A stretch of 64,000 nt of DNA from Pedobacter terrae (GCF_900100705.1 NZ_FNCH01000005.1:186001-250000), one strand, 5' to 3'. Shown: positions 7,957-17,189, counted from the stretch's first letter. Notes: a model not told the origin generated them from the sequence alone. Translations and numbers: made by a program.

Positions 7957-8565
7957 TATTAACCTGTCTTTTATTACCAAAGTATTAGCCGCAATATCGT
8001 GCCAGCACTGGTTTTTCTTATTCAAAAAGCTGTAGAGATAGCCAAAAAAAACAGGAATTACAGATAATATTTTTGAGAAATTTCTAACAAGCGAAACACC
8101 AAAAGAAACCTGGCTACCTTCTAAATCGGTTACTTTAATATTGAGGAGTTTTTTACCAATGGTTGCCTGGCTTTTAGTTGCTTCGGTAATACTGCCATAA
8201 ACCAACTTGACTAAAAATATTACCGGAAAAGGAACTAAAAAAGCCATAATCCGCTGGTCTTTCCCTTCTATAAAAATATAACTCGTTAAAATAATTAGGG
8301 TATAGAAACCGAAGATAATAAAGTGATCAATCACTGAAGCCAATAATCTTTGATCAAAAGCGGCAAAATACTGGGGCGCTGTTTTTTGATAGGTAAAACC
8401 CAAAAGCTCACGCAGTTCGGGTATCGCGTGAGCTTCTTTATAATCGTCCATTCCAGGTTTGCGGATAAAAGTATTCGCACCGATGTTTAAATCTTTAAGT
8501 TCGTTTAAACTATACGGCCCCGTTGGCTTTCCATTAATTACAACTGTATATTGATCAGGATTCAT
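7954..8565 (-). CDS. GYF_2-RDD family membrane protein
   Basis: This 203-residue protein starts with a GYF_2-like domain (about 5-56; GPYSLNELKDL, then TFIRKPGMDDYKEA). An RDD domain follows (about 66-195), beginning FAAFDQRLLASVIDHFI, in which an Arg-Leu-Leu-Ala-Ser-x-x-Asp replaces the classic RxxAxxxD, and it has three to four hydrophobic segments. RDD proteins are inner-membrane proteins with poorly defined transport or stress roles. It heads away from the LiaF-like and PspC genes on the same strand (95-bp gap), so they may form one envelope-related group. Confidence 0.8.
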   Translation of the reverse strand: MNPDQYTVVINGKPTGPYSLNELKDLNIGANTFIRKPGMDDYKEAHAIPELRELLGFTYQKTAPQYFAAFDQRLLASVIDHFIIFGFYTLIILTSYIFIEGKDQRIMAFLVPFPVIFLVKLVYGSITEATKSQATIGKKLLNIKVTDLEGSQVSFGVSLVRNFSKILSVIPVFFGYLYSFLNKKNQCWHDIAANTLVIKDRLI

Positions 8566-8660
8566 TAGATTGGATCAGGATTGTTCGGAGTTTAGATCAG
8601 CGTTTACAAGGTTAGATCGAATAGGGCCTTAAACCTTCCACCATCAAACCTTTATCCTTT

Positions 8661-9638
8661 CTAATATCTGCTCACTTCAAAGTTACTCAATCCGCCATCT
8701 AAATTGATAAAGATTTTTTTGGTTGAGGTTTTATAGTTCGAAGTTTCGTAAACACCATCACTCAATTTTTCAAAACCATCAAAATCCTTTGCAGATAAGC
8801 CAGTTTTGGTTTTAATCCGGCATCCAGAATTGGTAGGCACCTTAATTTTTACGTCGGCCACACCAGATTTTACAATTACATCGGTGATTGGCAATAAATC
8901 TCCGAATTGAATATCCAGAGCTGCAGCCCCACCATCAAAGCGGAAAGTACGCACTTTGTAATCGGTAAAATCAAAGTTCGCTTCGCCAGCGCCCAGTTTC
9001 ATCAAAATATCCCAGTTGGCTTCTTTATTCAATTTAAAATTAACATCGTTACCACCATCACCAAAATTCCATTTATTCTTTTTATCGTCCATCTGGAAAG
9101 TAAGTACGGTTGCACTATCGGTAAGTAATTTCTTTAAAGAAAAGTTACCATGTTTCTTTTTTACATCAGCATTGATCAACTGATTGGTCTCTCCCTCTAG
9201 ATTAAATGAAATGCCACCTCCGGAAATATTTAATACTGTTTTTTTCGCATTATCTGCCGCCACAAATGGCTCAGATAAACTTAAGTGATTATATGATGTG
9301 TCGTTATCATTGTCATCGTCATCATCATTATTGTGTTCAATATTAATGTCGACATCTTTTTTAAATTGACGCCCCCACCAACTGCCGCGTTCAGGAACCT
9401 GTTGACCTTTATAAAAAAGGAAAGAAAGGGCTACCACCAAAACACCAATAGAGATGATGCTACCTGTTTGCGAATTATTTTTATTAAACAGGATATTTAG
9501 ACCTGCAATAATTAAAAATACCGGCCAGAAGCTCCAAACATTACGCCAATAAAAAGTAATTACACCAAAGTTTTCGAGTAGAAGTACACCGCCAATAAAA
9601 AGCAGGATGATACCCCATATTAATCTATCTAATTTCAT
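8661..9638 (-). CDS. LiaF-like membrane protein (DUF5668 N-terminus, toastrack-like C-terminus)
   Basis: The 325-residue protein starts with a LiaI/LiaF-type membrane region: RLIWGIILLFIGGVLLLENFG, WPVFLIIAGLNILF and a third segment (about 6-78). A polar Asp/Asn-rich linker (about 103-115) follows. The C-terminus is beta-rich (about 130-325; repeated Asp-Gly-Gly turns such as LDGGLSNFEVSRY) and resembles the domain of LiaF and toastrack proteins. These families regulate or sense envelope stress in Gram-positive bacteria; the function here is inferred. It lies 11 bases downstream of the PspC gene, so the two are probably co-transcribed. Confidence 0.75.
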   Translation of the reverse strand: MKLDRLIWGIILLFIGGVLLLENFGVITFYWRNVWSFWPVFLIIAGLNILFNKNNSQTGSIISIGVLVVALSFLFYKGQQVPERGSWWGRQFKKDVDINIEHNNDDDDDNDNDTSYNHLSLSEPFVAADNAKKTVLNISGGGISFNLEGETNQLINADVKKKHGNFSLKKLLTDSATVLTFQMDDKKNKWNFGDGGNDVNFKLNKEANWDILMKLGAGEANFDFTDYKVRTFRFDGGAAALDIQFGDLLPITDVIVKSGVADVKIKVPTNSGCRIKTKTGLSAKDFDGFEKLSDGVYETSNYKTSTKKIFINLDGGLSNFEVSRY

Positions 9639-9649
9639 TTTATTTATAC

Positions 9650-10339
9650 TTAAGGGTGAGCAGGTGTTGAATGATCATCTTTGTTTACGGATGTTGTAGG
9701 TTCACTTTCTACAATCGTTTCAGGAAAATCAGCTGTTTTTTGTTGTTCAGCTTCCTGTTGGTGCTGAAAAGCCGCCCAGTCATTTTTTCTTTTTGATTTG
9801 GCTATAATACTTATACCTAAAGCAATAAATATTAACGGCCACATGTATCTGAATAGGTTACGGATACTAAACCAATCAGGTATAAAATCCATTTCGCGCA
9901 TCAGGAAAAAACATCCGATTACCAGCAATACCAATCCGCCGATGGTGCGGCCAGTATCATTAGATTTGTTGAATTTACTAAAATCGGGCTGTGTTTCGAA
10001 AGGTGTTTTAGGTGTGCCGTCCACAGGTTGTGTCCAATTCTGATTTCCCTGATTAGCAGGTCCGGCAAAAGGATCGGCGTTTCCAAACGGCTGTGCATTT
10101 GGATTTTTATTGCCAAAGTAATCATTAAATTTAGAGAACCTTGCTGCCGGATCGTTGTTCACCGGAACAATAATCCACATGATAACATAGGCAATTAAGC
10201 CACCTCCTGCCATAAATATGGCCGATAATGCAAACAATAACCTAATTATGGTAACCTCCACCTGCATGTAATCTGCAAGTCCCGAAGCTACACCGGCAAT
10301 CATCTTATCGTGTTCGTTTCTAAAAAGCTTCTTTTCCAT
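9650..10339 (-). CDS. PspC-domain membrane protein
   Basis: The start MEKKLFRNEHDKMIAGVASG leads into a PspC domain (about 3-60; DKMIAGVASGLADYM, then a hydrophobic helix ending WIIVPV). A Pro/Gln/Asn-rich linker (about 65-120) follows, then two more hydrophobic segments (about 130-150 and 165-185) and a polar tail. PspC proteins act with the phage-shock response at the inner membrane. ATG at 10351 and a TTG at 10369 are alternative starts; the latter would overlap the SDR stop. I chose 10339 from the usual PspC N-terminus. It is followed by the LiaF-like gene. Confidence 0.82.
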   Translation of the reverse strand: MEKKLFRNEHDKMIAGVASGLADYMQVEVTIIRLLFALSAIFMAGGGLIAYVIMWIIVPVNNDPAARFSKFNDYFGNKNPNAQPFGNADPFAGPANQGNQNWTQPVDGTPKTPFETQPDFSKFNKSNDTGRTIGGLVLLVIGCFFLMREMDFIPDWFSIRNLFRYMWPLIFIALGISIIAKSKRKNDWAAFQHQQEAEQQKTADFPETIVESEPTTSVNKDDHSTPAHP

Positions 10340-10358
10340 AACGTTGTCCATTTTGTGT

Positions 10359-11048
10359 TTAAAAATCAAGCGGAGTAATTAAAACCTCGTCTACATTTAC
10401 CCCTTTACTTAAGTTTAAAATGGTAAATAAAGTTTCTGCAATATCTTCAGGCTGTACAAATTTTTCATCCGGAATCGTTGTGCCTTCCCAGGATGAAGTT
10501 TTAGTGGAGCCTGGCAAAAATGCTGTCACTTTAACATGGTGAGGTGCTAACTCTTGCCGCAATACATGATTAAGACTCAACATCGCTGCTTTTGTTACAC
10601 TATAACTGCCTCCGTTTTTTACGGGTGCTTTACTGGCCACCGAACAGATATTGAATATATGGCCCCGTTTAGCTGAGCGCATTTTTTTTCCAAAGAATTT
10701 ACTCAAATAATAGGTGGCATTGGTATTTAAATGTTGCTGTTTTTCGAAGGTTTCGTCATCTTCGTCAAGTATACTGCCGGGTGAAAAGACCCCTACGTTG
10801 TTGACTAAAACATCTACATGATCAAAATTTATAGCAGTTGAATTTAAAAAAGCATACACTTCTTCTTTAACCGAAAAATCTGCTACATGGGTAAAAACAA
10901 CATTTCCATAAGGGCTTAATTCCTCCCGAAGCTTATTGAGGTCATCTGCGCCCCTTGCTACCAAAACTAAATCGTACCCATTTTGGGCAAATTTAATTGC
11001 AATAGCTTTTCCAATTCCCTTACTTGCACCTGTTATTACAGCTTTCAT
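10359..11048 (-). CDS. Short-chain dehydrogenase/reductase (SDR)
   Basis: A classical SDR of 229 residues: NAD(P)-binding TGASKGIGKAIA at 6-17, NNVG in place of NNAG near 87, catalytic Ser in ICSVAS near 137, and the YSVTK active site (Tyr about 150, Lys about 154). Substrate unknown. The stop lies 20 bases before the PspC ATG, so it could be the first gene of that operon. It is divergent from mlaE. Confidence 0.88.
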   Translation of the reverse strand: MKAVITGASKGIGKAIAIKFAQNGYDLVLVARGADDLNKLREELSPYGNVVFTHVADFSVKEEVYAFLNSTAINFDHVDVLVNNVGVFSPGSILDEDDETFEKQQHLNTNATYYLSKFFGKKMRSAKRGHIFNICSVASKAPVKNGGSYSVTKAAMLSLNHVLRQELAPHHVKVTAFLPGSTKTSSWEGTTIPDEKFVQPEDIAETLFTILNLSKGVNVDEVLITPLDF

Positions 11049-11195
11049 TATTTATGGTTTAATTTTTGTTGACAAAAAACCATAATTATATTCAAAACCA
11101 CGAATATTTTTGTAATTAGCAAAGCGCTCCAACTTTTTTATCGTTTCTTTGTAGTAGTATAGAATGATCATTTAAATTAAGCAAATACATACGGA

Positions 11196-11930
11196 ATGAA
11201 TTTTACCAATTTCGGCAGATACATCCTGCTACTCAAGTCTGTATTCAGAAAGCCGGAAAAACTGAAAATTTACCTGAAAGAAATCGCCAAACAAATGGAT
11301 TATGTTGGTGTGGGCTCTTTAGGTTTAATTGCTATTATTTCTACTTTTATCGGTGCAGTAATGACTTTACAAATTGCTTTCCAGTTGGTTAGTGATTTTA
11401 TCCCCAAAACCATTATTGGTTCTGTAAACCGCGACTCCAGTATCTTGGAGTTAAGCCCAACGATTAGTGCAATTGTACTCGCAGGAAAAATAGGGTCGGC
11501 CATTTCATCAGAAATTGGTTCGATGCGGGTTACTGAACAGATTGACGCTTTAGAAATAATGGGCATAAACGCACCTGGCTACCTTATCCTTCCTAAAATT
11601 ATTTCAGGCATAACCATGGTACCCATGCTGGTGATCATTTCTATGTTTTTAAGTATTACTGGTGGTTATATTGGCGGTTCAATCTCTGGGGCCGTTACGC
11701 CAGCAGAATATATGCAAGGTATTACAACTGATTTTAATCCTTATACCATCGTAGTAGCACTGGTAAAAGCCTTTGTATTTGGGTTCATCATTACATCAGT
11801 TCCGGCGTATGAAGGTTTTTATGTTCGTGGTGGTGCTTTAGAAGTTTCGCAGGCCAGTACAAGAGCAGTTGTAATTAGCTGTATCTCTATTCTTGTTTGC
11901 GATTATTTAGTTACTCAACTTTTATTGTAA
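11196..11930 (+). CDS. mlaE: MlaE-family ABC transporter permease
   Basis: MlaE/YrbE permeases form the inner-membrane part of the MCE lipid-transport machine that maintains outer-membrane asymmetry. The 244-residue protein has five to six hydrophobic segments and MlaE signatures: GSLGLIAIISTFIGAV, LAGKIGSAISSEIGSMRVTE (the EQIDALE coupling motif follows) and PKIISG. The stop overlaps the ATG of the ATPase gene by one base. No MlaD (MCE) gene follows here, so the substrate-binding subunit must be elsewhere or absent. Confidence 0.92.
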   Translation: MNFTNFGRYILLLKSVFRKPEKLKIYLKEIAKQMDYVGVGSLGLIAIISTFIGAVMTLQIAFQLVSDFIPKTIIGSVNRDSSILELSPTISAIVLAGKIGSAISSEIGSMRVTEQIDALEIMGINAPGYLILPKIISGITMVPMLVIISMFLSITGGYIGGSISGAVTPAEYMQGITTDFNPYTIVVALVKAFVFGFIITSVPAYEGFYVRGGALEVSQASTRAVVISCISILVCDYLVTQLLL

Positions 11931-12682
11931 TGATCGAAATTAAAGATATTTATAAATCTTTCTCCGGAAACGACGTATTACAAGGTATTTCCGGAAAGTT
12001 TGAAGAAGGTGTTACCAACTTAATTATTGGTGGTTCGGGATCGGGAAAAACAACCCTGCTGAAATGTATGGTAGGTTTGCACCAGCCAGATTCTGGCTCG
12101 GTACTGTATGATGGGCGCGATTTTACGCCAATGACCTACGAGCAGCGCATTGAGGTACGTAAAGAAATCGGCATGTTATTTCAAGGCTCTGCCCTGTTCG
12201 ATAGTATGACCGTTGAAGAAAACATCATGTTTCCTTTAAACATGTTCACCGATCAAAGCAGAAAAGAAAAGCTGGAAAGAGTTGATTTTTGTTTAGAACG
12301 GGTGAACCTGGCGGGTAAAAACAAATTATTCCCGGCAGAATTATCTGGTGGTATGAAAAAACGTGTAGGTATTGCACGTGCCATTTCGATGAACCCGAAA
12401 TATTTATTTTGCGATGAGCCTAACTCGGGTTTAGATCCGAAAACTTCCATCGTAATTGATGAACTGATTCAGGAACTTACTGAAGAATATAAAACCACAA
12501 CTATTGTAGTAACACATGATATGAACTCGGTTATGGGTATTGGCGATTATATTTTATTCTTACATGAAGGAAAAAAATTCTGGGAAGGTAGTAATAAAGA
12601 AATTGCACATACCGATATTAAAGAATTAAACGATTTTGTATTTGCCAGCCGCTTCATGAAAGCCGCAAAAGATAAGTTTTAA
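11930..12682 (+). CDS. mlaF: MlaF-family ABC transporter ATP-binding protein
   Basis: The 250-residue ATPase shows Walker A GGSGSGKTT (about 35-43), the Q-loop region FQGSALFDS, signature LSGGMKKRVGIARA, Walker B YLFCDEPNSGLDP and the H-loop VVTHDM. It powers the MlaE permease. ATG at 11930 overlaps the mlaE TAA by one base, which indicates translational coupling; an in-frame TTG 33 bases upstream lies inside mlaE and is less likely. Confidence 0.93.
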   Translation: MIEIKDIYKSFSGNDVLQGISGKFEEGVTNLIIGGSGSGKTTLLKCMVGLHQPDSGSVLYDGRDFTPMTYEQRIEVRKEIGMLFQGSALFDSMTVEENIMFPLNMFTDQSRKEKLERVDFCLERVNLAGKNKLFPAELSGGMKKRVGIARAISMNPKYLFCDEPNSGLDPKTSIVIDELIQELTEEYKTTTIVVTHDMNSVMGIGDYILFLHEGKKFWEGSNKEIAHTDIKELNDFVFASRFMKAAKDKF

Positions 12683-12691
12683 GAAAATTCT

Positions 12692-12699
12692 TATATTTG
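12692..12699 (+). promoter_or_regulatory. -7 promoter element of the DUF2281/PIN module
   Basis: TATATTTG is a perfect TANNTTTG match. It ends 6 bases before the antitoxin ATG at 12706, so the mRNA would be nearly leaderless. No clear -33 box is present. It suggests the toxin-antitoxin pair has its own promoter, separate from mlaEF. Confidence 0.5.
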
Positions 12700-12705
12700 T
12701 TTATT

Positions 12706-12951
12706 ATGACTTCGGCTACCAAAAATATCATTCACAAATTGGAAACCTTACCAGAAAGCATGGTAAATGAGGTAGAAGATTTTATTGATTTTTTAAAAGC
12801 CAAGCATTCAAAAAGTTTCCCTAAATCAGCAGGTGAAAAAGCAAATGTTGTTGAAGAACCAAAAAGCTTATATGGTGCAGCGAAAGGTACAATTCTTTAT
12901 ATTTCTGATGATTTTAACGAGCCATTAGACGAGCTAAAGGATTATATGTAA
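12706..12951 (+). CDS. DUF2281-type antitoxin
   Basis: An 81-residue protein with an N-terminal segment typical of DUF2281 (about 5-35: IIHKLETLPESMVNEVEDFIDFL read in two parts) and a flexible Lys/Glu-rich middle. The C-terminus (YISDDFNEPLDELKDYM) resembles toxin-binding tails. DUF2281 proteins are commonly paired with PIN toxins. The stop TAA overlaps the toxin ATG by one base. Start ATG at 12706; a TTG at 12697 is part of the promoter box. Confidence 0.85.
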   Translation: MTSATKNIIHKLETLPESMVNEVEDFIDFLKAKHSKSFPKSAGEKANVVEEPKSLYGAAKGTILYISDDFNEPLDELKDYM

Positions 12952-13340
12952 TGCGTTTTTTATTAGACACACACATATTTCTTTTTTTTATTAATGGAGA
13001 TAATGCTATTTCAAAAAAGGTTATAGAAATCATAAACAATACCGATACTGAAAAACTTATCAGTATTGTTAGTATTTGGGAAATCACAATTAAGCTAAAT
13101 ATTGGAAAACTGAAGTTAAAAGACGATATAAACTCCATTTATCAATTGCTCGACCATTATCAGGTAAAAATTCTTCAGCCTTCTAAATACGATTTTACTA
13201 CTTATTCTAAATTACCATTAATACATAAAGACCCTTTTGATAGGCTTATTATTTCACAAGCAATAGCTAATGATTTAACGCTGATAACTGATGATCAATA
13301 TATCAAAAGCTACCCAAATTTAAAGTTATTTAATACATGA
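12951..13340 (+). CDS. PIN-domain (VapC-like) toxin
   Basis: A 129-residue PIN-domain RNase. Metal-binding acidic residues are visible: Asp near 6 in FLLDTH, Glu near 44 in SIWEITIK, Asp in HKDPFDRLI near 93-97, and Asp in LITDD near 114. Such toxins cleave tRNA or rRNA when freed from the antitoxin. The catalytic set is complete, so it looks active. It overlaps the antitoxin by one base and the downstream methyltransferase by four (ATGA). Confidence 0.9.
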   Translation: MRFLLDTHIFLFFINGDNAISKKVIEIINNTDTEKLISIVSIWEITIKLNIGKLKLKDDINSIYQLLDHYQVKILQPSKYDFTTYSKLPLIHKDPFDRLIISQAIANDLTLITDDQYIKSYPNLKLFNT

Positions 13341-14218
13341 TACAATTACTTGCCCCAACCCATTGGAAAGATTATGAACTGATTGATTGCGGAGATTTTG
13401 AAAAATTAGAACGTTTTGGAAATGTAACCCTTATCCGTCCTGAGCCTCAGGCGGTATGGAAAAAAACATACTCTGAACAGGATTGGAAAAAAACGGCCAA
13501 CATCACTTTTAGGGGCCGTTCGGCTACTTCGGGCGAATGGGTAAAGAAAAATCAATCTATTCCTGATCGCTGGCATGTAGAATATAAAAATGATGAAGTG
13601 GCTATTAAACTTCGTTTAGGTTTAACTTCTTTTAAACACGTGGGCGTATTCCCTGAGCAGGCAGTAAACTGGGATTTCATCTCTTCTTCGATTAAAAAAT
13701 TTAAAACACCACAGCCTAAAGTTCTAAATCTTTTCGCCTACACCGGTGCTGCATCGCTAATTGCCAACGCGGCAGGTGCAGAAACTACCCACGTAGATTC
13801 GATTAAGCAAGTAGTTACCTGGGCAAATGAAAACCAGGAACTTTCAGGATTGAAAGATACCCGCTGGATGGTTGAGGATGCCTTAAAATTTGTAAAGAAA
13901 GAATTAAAAAGGGGCAAAAAATACAATGGTATTATTCTAGACCCACCAGCTTATGGCCACGGTCCTAATGGCGAAAAGTGGAAACTCGAAGATCATATCC
14001 AGGAAATGATGCAGGATGTAGTACAATTATTAGATGAAAAAGAACATTTCCTTATCCTAAATACCTACTCACTTGGTTTTTCTTCAGTAATTGTTGAAAA
14101 TTTAATCCGTACTTCTTTTCCTGCTGTTAAAAATCTTGAGACGGGAGAACTGTTTCTACAGGCTACATCAGGCATTAAATTGCCATTAGGTGTTTTCGGT
14201 AAATTCTGTAATGTGTAA
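13337..14218 (+). CDS. Class I SAM-dependent methyltransferase (RlmI/RsmB-like family)
   Basis: The 293-residue protein has SAM motif I in VLNLFAYTGAASLIANAAG (about 133-151), an acidic motif II (THVDSIKQVV) and the catalytic-type DPPAYGHGPNGEKW (about 202-215) seen in RlmI/RlmK-like RNA methyltransferases. It lacks the N-terminal PUA domain of RlmI. The substrate is probably rRNA, by family. It overlaps the toxin gene by four bases, so it may be transcribed with the toxin-antitoxin pair; this coupling looks accidental. Confidence 0.85.
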   Translation: MIQLLAPTHWKDYELIDCGDFEKLERFGNVTLIRPEPQAVWKKTYSEQDWKKTANITFRGRSATSGEWVKKNQSIPDRWHVEYKNDEVAIKLRLGLTSFKHVGVFPEQAVNWDFISSSIKKFKTPQPKVLNLFAYTGAASLIANAAGAETTHVDSIKQVVTWANENQELSGLKDTRWMVEDALKFVKKELKRGKKYNGIILDPPAYGHGPNGEKWKLEDHIQEMMQDVVQLLDEKEHFLILNTYSLGFSSVIVENLIRTSFPAVKNLETGELFLQATSGIKLPLGVFGKFCNV

Positions 14219-14305
14219 ATGTTGATTACTTTATTTTAAACTATCAGATTTCCGAACTACTTTCATCGGTCCGGAAAAAGACTAAATTTTAATTATTAAA
14301 TATCT

Positions 14306-15355
14306 ATGAAATTCCCTCAATTAGCAGGCACCGTAATACTTGGTTTTGCTGCAATCAGCTTATTTGCCAACTGCAATTCAGACAGTAAAGGCGGAAGCGG
14401 CATTGGCAAAATCTTCTCATCTGATACCACTAAAAAGAAAACCGATTCAACCGTTAATGTAATGAAACCGGTTGATCCAAAACTTTATGATTCGTTGATG
14501 AAAAAATTGGCAAACGGAGATACTACCGGAAAGTGGCCAGTTAAAAAACAACCTTATCCTTTAGCCGGAGCTATTTTACCTTTCAAACGTATTGTTGTTT
14601 ATTATGGAAACCTGCATTCAAAAAAAATGGGTGCACTCGGCGAGTATGCACCTAAAGAAATGTGGCAACGCCTGAATGCTGAAGTTAAACATTGGGAAAA
14701 AGCTGATCCTTCTACCCCGGTACAACCTGGATTGCATTACATTGCTGCAGTAGCGAGTGGAACTCCTGGAAAAGACGGAAAATATATCAACAGGATGGGT
14801 AACAAACAGATCGATTCTGTTTTAAAAATTGCTAAAATGCAACCTAATACCATCGTATTTTTGGATCTTCAGGTCGCTTTAAGCACGATAAAAGCGGAGT
14901 TACCTCATATCGAAAAATATCTTGAACTGCCTTATGTACATTTAGGTATAGATCCGGAATTTTCGATGAAAGACGGTTCATTGCCTGGTAAAAAAATCGG
15001 CACTTATGATGCTGTCGATGTAAATTATGTAACGCAATACCTTGCAGATATTGTTAAAAAGCATAATTTACCTCCAAAAGTATTTGTATTGCACCGTTTT
15101 ACAAAAAAGATGGTAACCAATTCAGCTAACATTAAACTACGTCCTGAAGTACAGGTAGTAGTGCACATGGATGGATGGGGCGAACCCGATTTAAAAATTG
15201 GCACCTACCGCCACTTTATACAAAACGAACCGGTACAATTTACAGGCTTTAAACTTTTCTATAAAAATGACCTGAAAAAAGAACCTAAGCGTTTAATGAC
15301 GCCAGAAGAACTGCTAAAGCTAAAACCAAAACCGATATATATCCAATATCAATAA
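14306..15355 (+). CDS. Lipoprotein of unknown function
   Basis: The 349-residue protein has a signal sequence with a probable lipidation Cys at 23 (SLFANC), then a Ser/Lys/Thr-rich linker and a globular region from about 90. Conserved-looking segments include IVVYYGNLHSKKMGALGE, VIVFLDLQ-like strands, YVHLGIDPEFSM, VFVLHRFTKKMV and a C-terminal FTGFKLFYKND. The order of strands suggests a TIM-barrel-like enzyme; a similar layout occurs, from memory, in uncharacterised actinobacterial proteins. I do not recognise a function. A strong terminator follows. Confidence 0.8.
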   Translation: MKFPQLAGTVILGFAAISLFANCNSDSKGGSGIGKIFSSDTTKKKTDSTVNVMKPVDPKLYDSLMKKLANGDTTGKWPVKKQPYPLAGAILPFKRIVVYYGNLHSKKMGALGEYAPKEMWQRLNAEVKHWEKADPSTPVQPGLHYIAAVASGTPGKDGKYINRMGNKQIDSVLKIAKMQPNTIVFLDLQVALSTIKAELPHIEKYLELPYVHLGIDPEFSMKDGSLPGKKIGTYDAVDVNYVTQYLADIVKKHNLPPKVFVLHRFTKKMVTNSANIKLRPEVQVVVHMDGWGEPDLKIGTYRHFIQNEPVQFTGFKLFYKNDLKKEPKRLMTPEELLKLKPKPIYIQYQ

Positions 15356-15356
15356 T

Positions 15357-15390
15357 AAAAAAGCCTGTAATTGCGATTACAGGCTTTTTT
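15357..15390. terminator. Bidirectional-looking intrinsic terminator
   Basis: AAAAAAGCCTGTAA, loop TTGCGA, TTACAGGCTTTTTT: a perfect 14-base inverted repeat starting two bases after the lipoprotein stop codon, with a T-run. Confidence 0.95.
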
Positions 15391-15537
15391 ATTATTTATT
15401 TATAACAGATTGATATAAAACGCCGTACAATCAAAACAATTAGGAAAAATCAACCATTAATCCTATTTTAATATCAAAAAAATGTCTTTTTTTAAATATG
15501 ATCTAAAAGTTGGAATAGATTTTATATAGTGTAGGAT

Positions 15538-16080
15538 ATGCAAATAGCAACATTTGGCGGGGGCTGTTTTTGGTGCACCGAAGCCGTTTTTCAGACTTTA
15601 AATGGCGTAAGCCAGGTTACATCGGGCTACATGGGCGGAGATTTAAAGCATCCCACCTATATGGAAATATGCAATGGCGATACCGGCCATGCAGAAGTGG
15701 TTCAGATCTCATTTGATGAAAACCTGATCTCATTTTCTGAACTTTTATTGGTATTCTTTAAAACCCATAATCCAACAACTTTAAACAGACAGGGTAATGA
15801 TGTGGGTACACAGTACCGCTCGGTAGTTTTTTATGAAAATGAAGAGCAGAAAGAGCAGACACAGAAAATGATAGCAGATTTAACGAAACAGCATATTTTC
15901 GATAAGCCCATTGCTACAGAAGTTTCACCGGCAGCTGAATTTTATGAAGCAGAAGATTATCATCAAAACTATTATGGACATAACCCGTCAAAACCATATT
16001 GCGCTTTTGTAATACAACCTAAACTAAATAAATTTGTTGCAGATTTTAAAGATAAAGTTAAATCGGCGCTTTTGGAATAA
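15538..16080 (+). CDS. msrA: Peptide methionine (S)-S-oxide reductase MsrA
   Basis: MsrA repairs oxidised methionine. The 180-residue protein has the active-site motif GGGCFWCTE with the catalytic Cys near 10, GYMGGD, and the substrate-site region [19 protein letters not shown]. No signal peptide, so cytoplasmic. It is convergent with the acyl-CoA-dehydrogenase-like gene; the two stop codons directly abut (16080/16081) with no terminator space between. Confidence 0.95.
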   Translation: MQIATFGGGCFWCTEAVFQTLNGVSQVTSGYMGGDLKHPTYMEICNGDTGHAEVVQISFDENLISFSELLLVFFKTHNPTTLNRQGNDVGTQYRSVVFYENEEQKEQTQKMIADLTKQHIFDKPIATEVSPAAEFYEAEDYHQNYYGHNPSKPYCAFVIQPKLNKFVADFKDKVKSALLE

Positions 16081-17169
16081 TTAGCTTTCGAAAGTAAGTA
16101 AGGCATGCTGGCTGGCTGTATAAATATCCCTCCAAACCCTGTTAATCTCAGATTCTTTTTTTGCAGCCGCTAAACCACAGTATGGGAATAAGGTTGCTGC
16201 TAATCTCCAACAGGCACGCGCCAATTTACGGCTGTTAGAACTTACCGCCATTAATTTGTCACCTGTAATTTCACCATTACTGATTAACTGATTCCAAGAT
16301 TCATCAAAAGCATGGTAGAATTTGGTTCGAAGGGTTAACAGTTCATCTTTACAGCGCTTAAGTTCATTATTAAAAAATAAAATCTGCGCTTCGCTATATC
16401 TTCCTAATCCAGATCGGGCATAAAAAGATTGTTCTACCAGTTTAATAAAATGATTGGTCATTCCTAAACTATTTACCGTTAAGGTAGCTTCTGCGAGCTG
16501 TAAAAAGGGATAATCAAAACCGTAATCAGCCACTTCAATTTGCTGATTAATTTTAAAGGCCCGATTTTCATTAACGTTTAAATCGCAAACTTCAAAAGCA
16601 TGGCTTCCTGTAGCTATTAAGCCAAAGTAAGACCAGCCCGGCAAAATATTCACTTCCTCTTTTTTAAGAATGAATGACTTAACTTCTGGCGATCCATTTT
16701 CGTCCAGAATATCATCACCGTTTTCGTTTTTAAGCGTACAGTTAGCAGTAAAGATAGTAGCATGCAATGCACCGCTGGCATAACTCCATTTACCACTAAG
16801 CAGATAACCTTGCTGTGTTTTAACAGCCACTCCGCCAACGGCGCCACTCCCTGCAAAACAAACTTTACGATCAGCAAAGATCTCAGTAGCCAATTCGGGG
16901 TTTAAAAAACCGGCAAACCAACCTGCGCCGGCACAAAGTGTAACCGTCCATCCTAAACTTCCATCAGCTTCTGCCAATTCTTCTTCTAACCTTAAAATTT
17001 CTGGAAGCTTTTTGCCAGGCCCACCGTAAGCCTTGGGTACAAAAAGTTTAAACCAATTTTCCTGATAGGCCAGTTCCAAAATTTCTGGGTGTAACTTACC
17101 CATTTCTTCAGAAAGTGCGGCATAAGCTTTAACTTTTTCCTGCCAGGTAGTTGCCAATGTTTCACTCAT
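16081..17169 (-). CDS. Acyl-CoA dehydrogenase-fold flavoprotein
   Basis: The 362-residue protein has an acyl-CoA dehydrogenase fold: N-terminal helical part (about 1-110; LFVPKAYGGPGKKLPE, DGSLGWTVTLCAGAGWFAG), a beta domain (about 115-215; GYLLSGKWSYASGA) and a C-terminal helical domain ending VWRDIYTASQHALLTF. The sequence resembles the HsaA/HpaB-like flavin-dependent monooxygenase branch as much as true dehydrogenases, so the reaction is unknown. It lies 20 bases after pnuT on the same strand, and so probably under the TPP riboswitch. Whether it serves thiamine metabolism is unknown. Confidence 0.75.
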   Translation of the reverse strand: MSETLATTWQEKVKAYAALSEEMGKLHPEILELAYQENWFKLFVPKAYGGPGKKLPEILRLEEELAEADGSLGWTVTLCAGAGWFAGFLNPELATEIFADRKVCFAGSGAVGGVAVKTQQGYLLSGKWSYASGALHATIFTANCTLKNENGDDILDENGSPEVKSFILKKEEVNILPGWSYFGLIATGSHAFEVCDLNVNENRAFKINQQIEVADYGFDYPFLQLAEATLTVNSLGMTNHFIKLVEQSFYARSGLGRYSEAQILFFNNELKRCKDELLTLRTKFYHAFDESWNQLISNGEITGDKLMAVSSNSRKLARACWRLAATLFPYCGLAAAKKESEINRVWRDIYTASQHALLTFES

Positions 17170-17189
17170 TATTTTTTATGTAGAAGTTA

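Noticed and set aside
8625..8666. CC every seven bases near the 3' end of the LiaF-like gene
   Set aside because: Only four units with a one-base slip; too short to claim as a heptad array.
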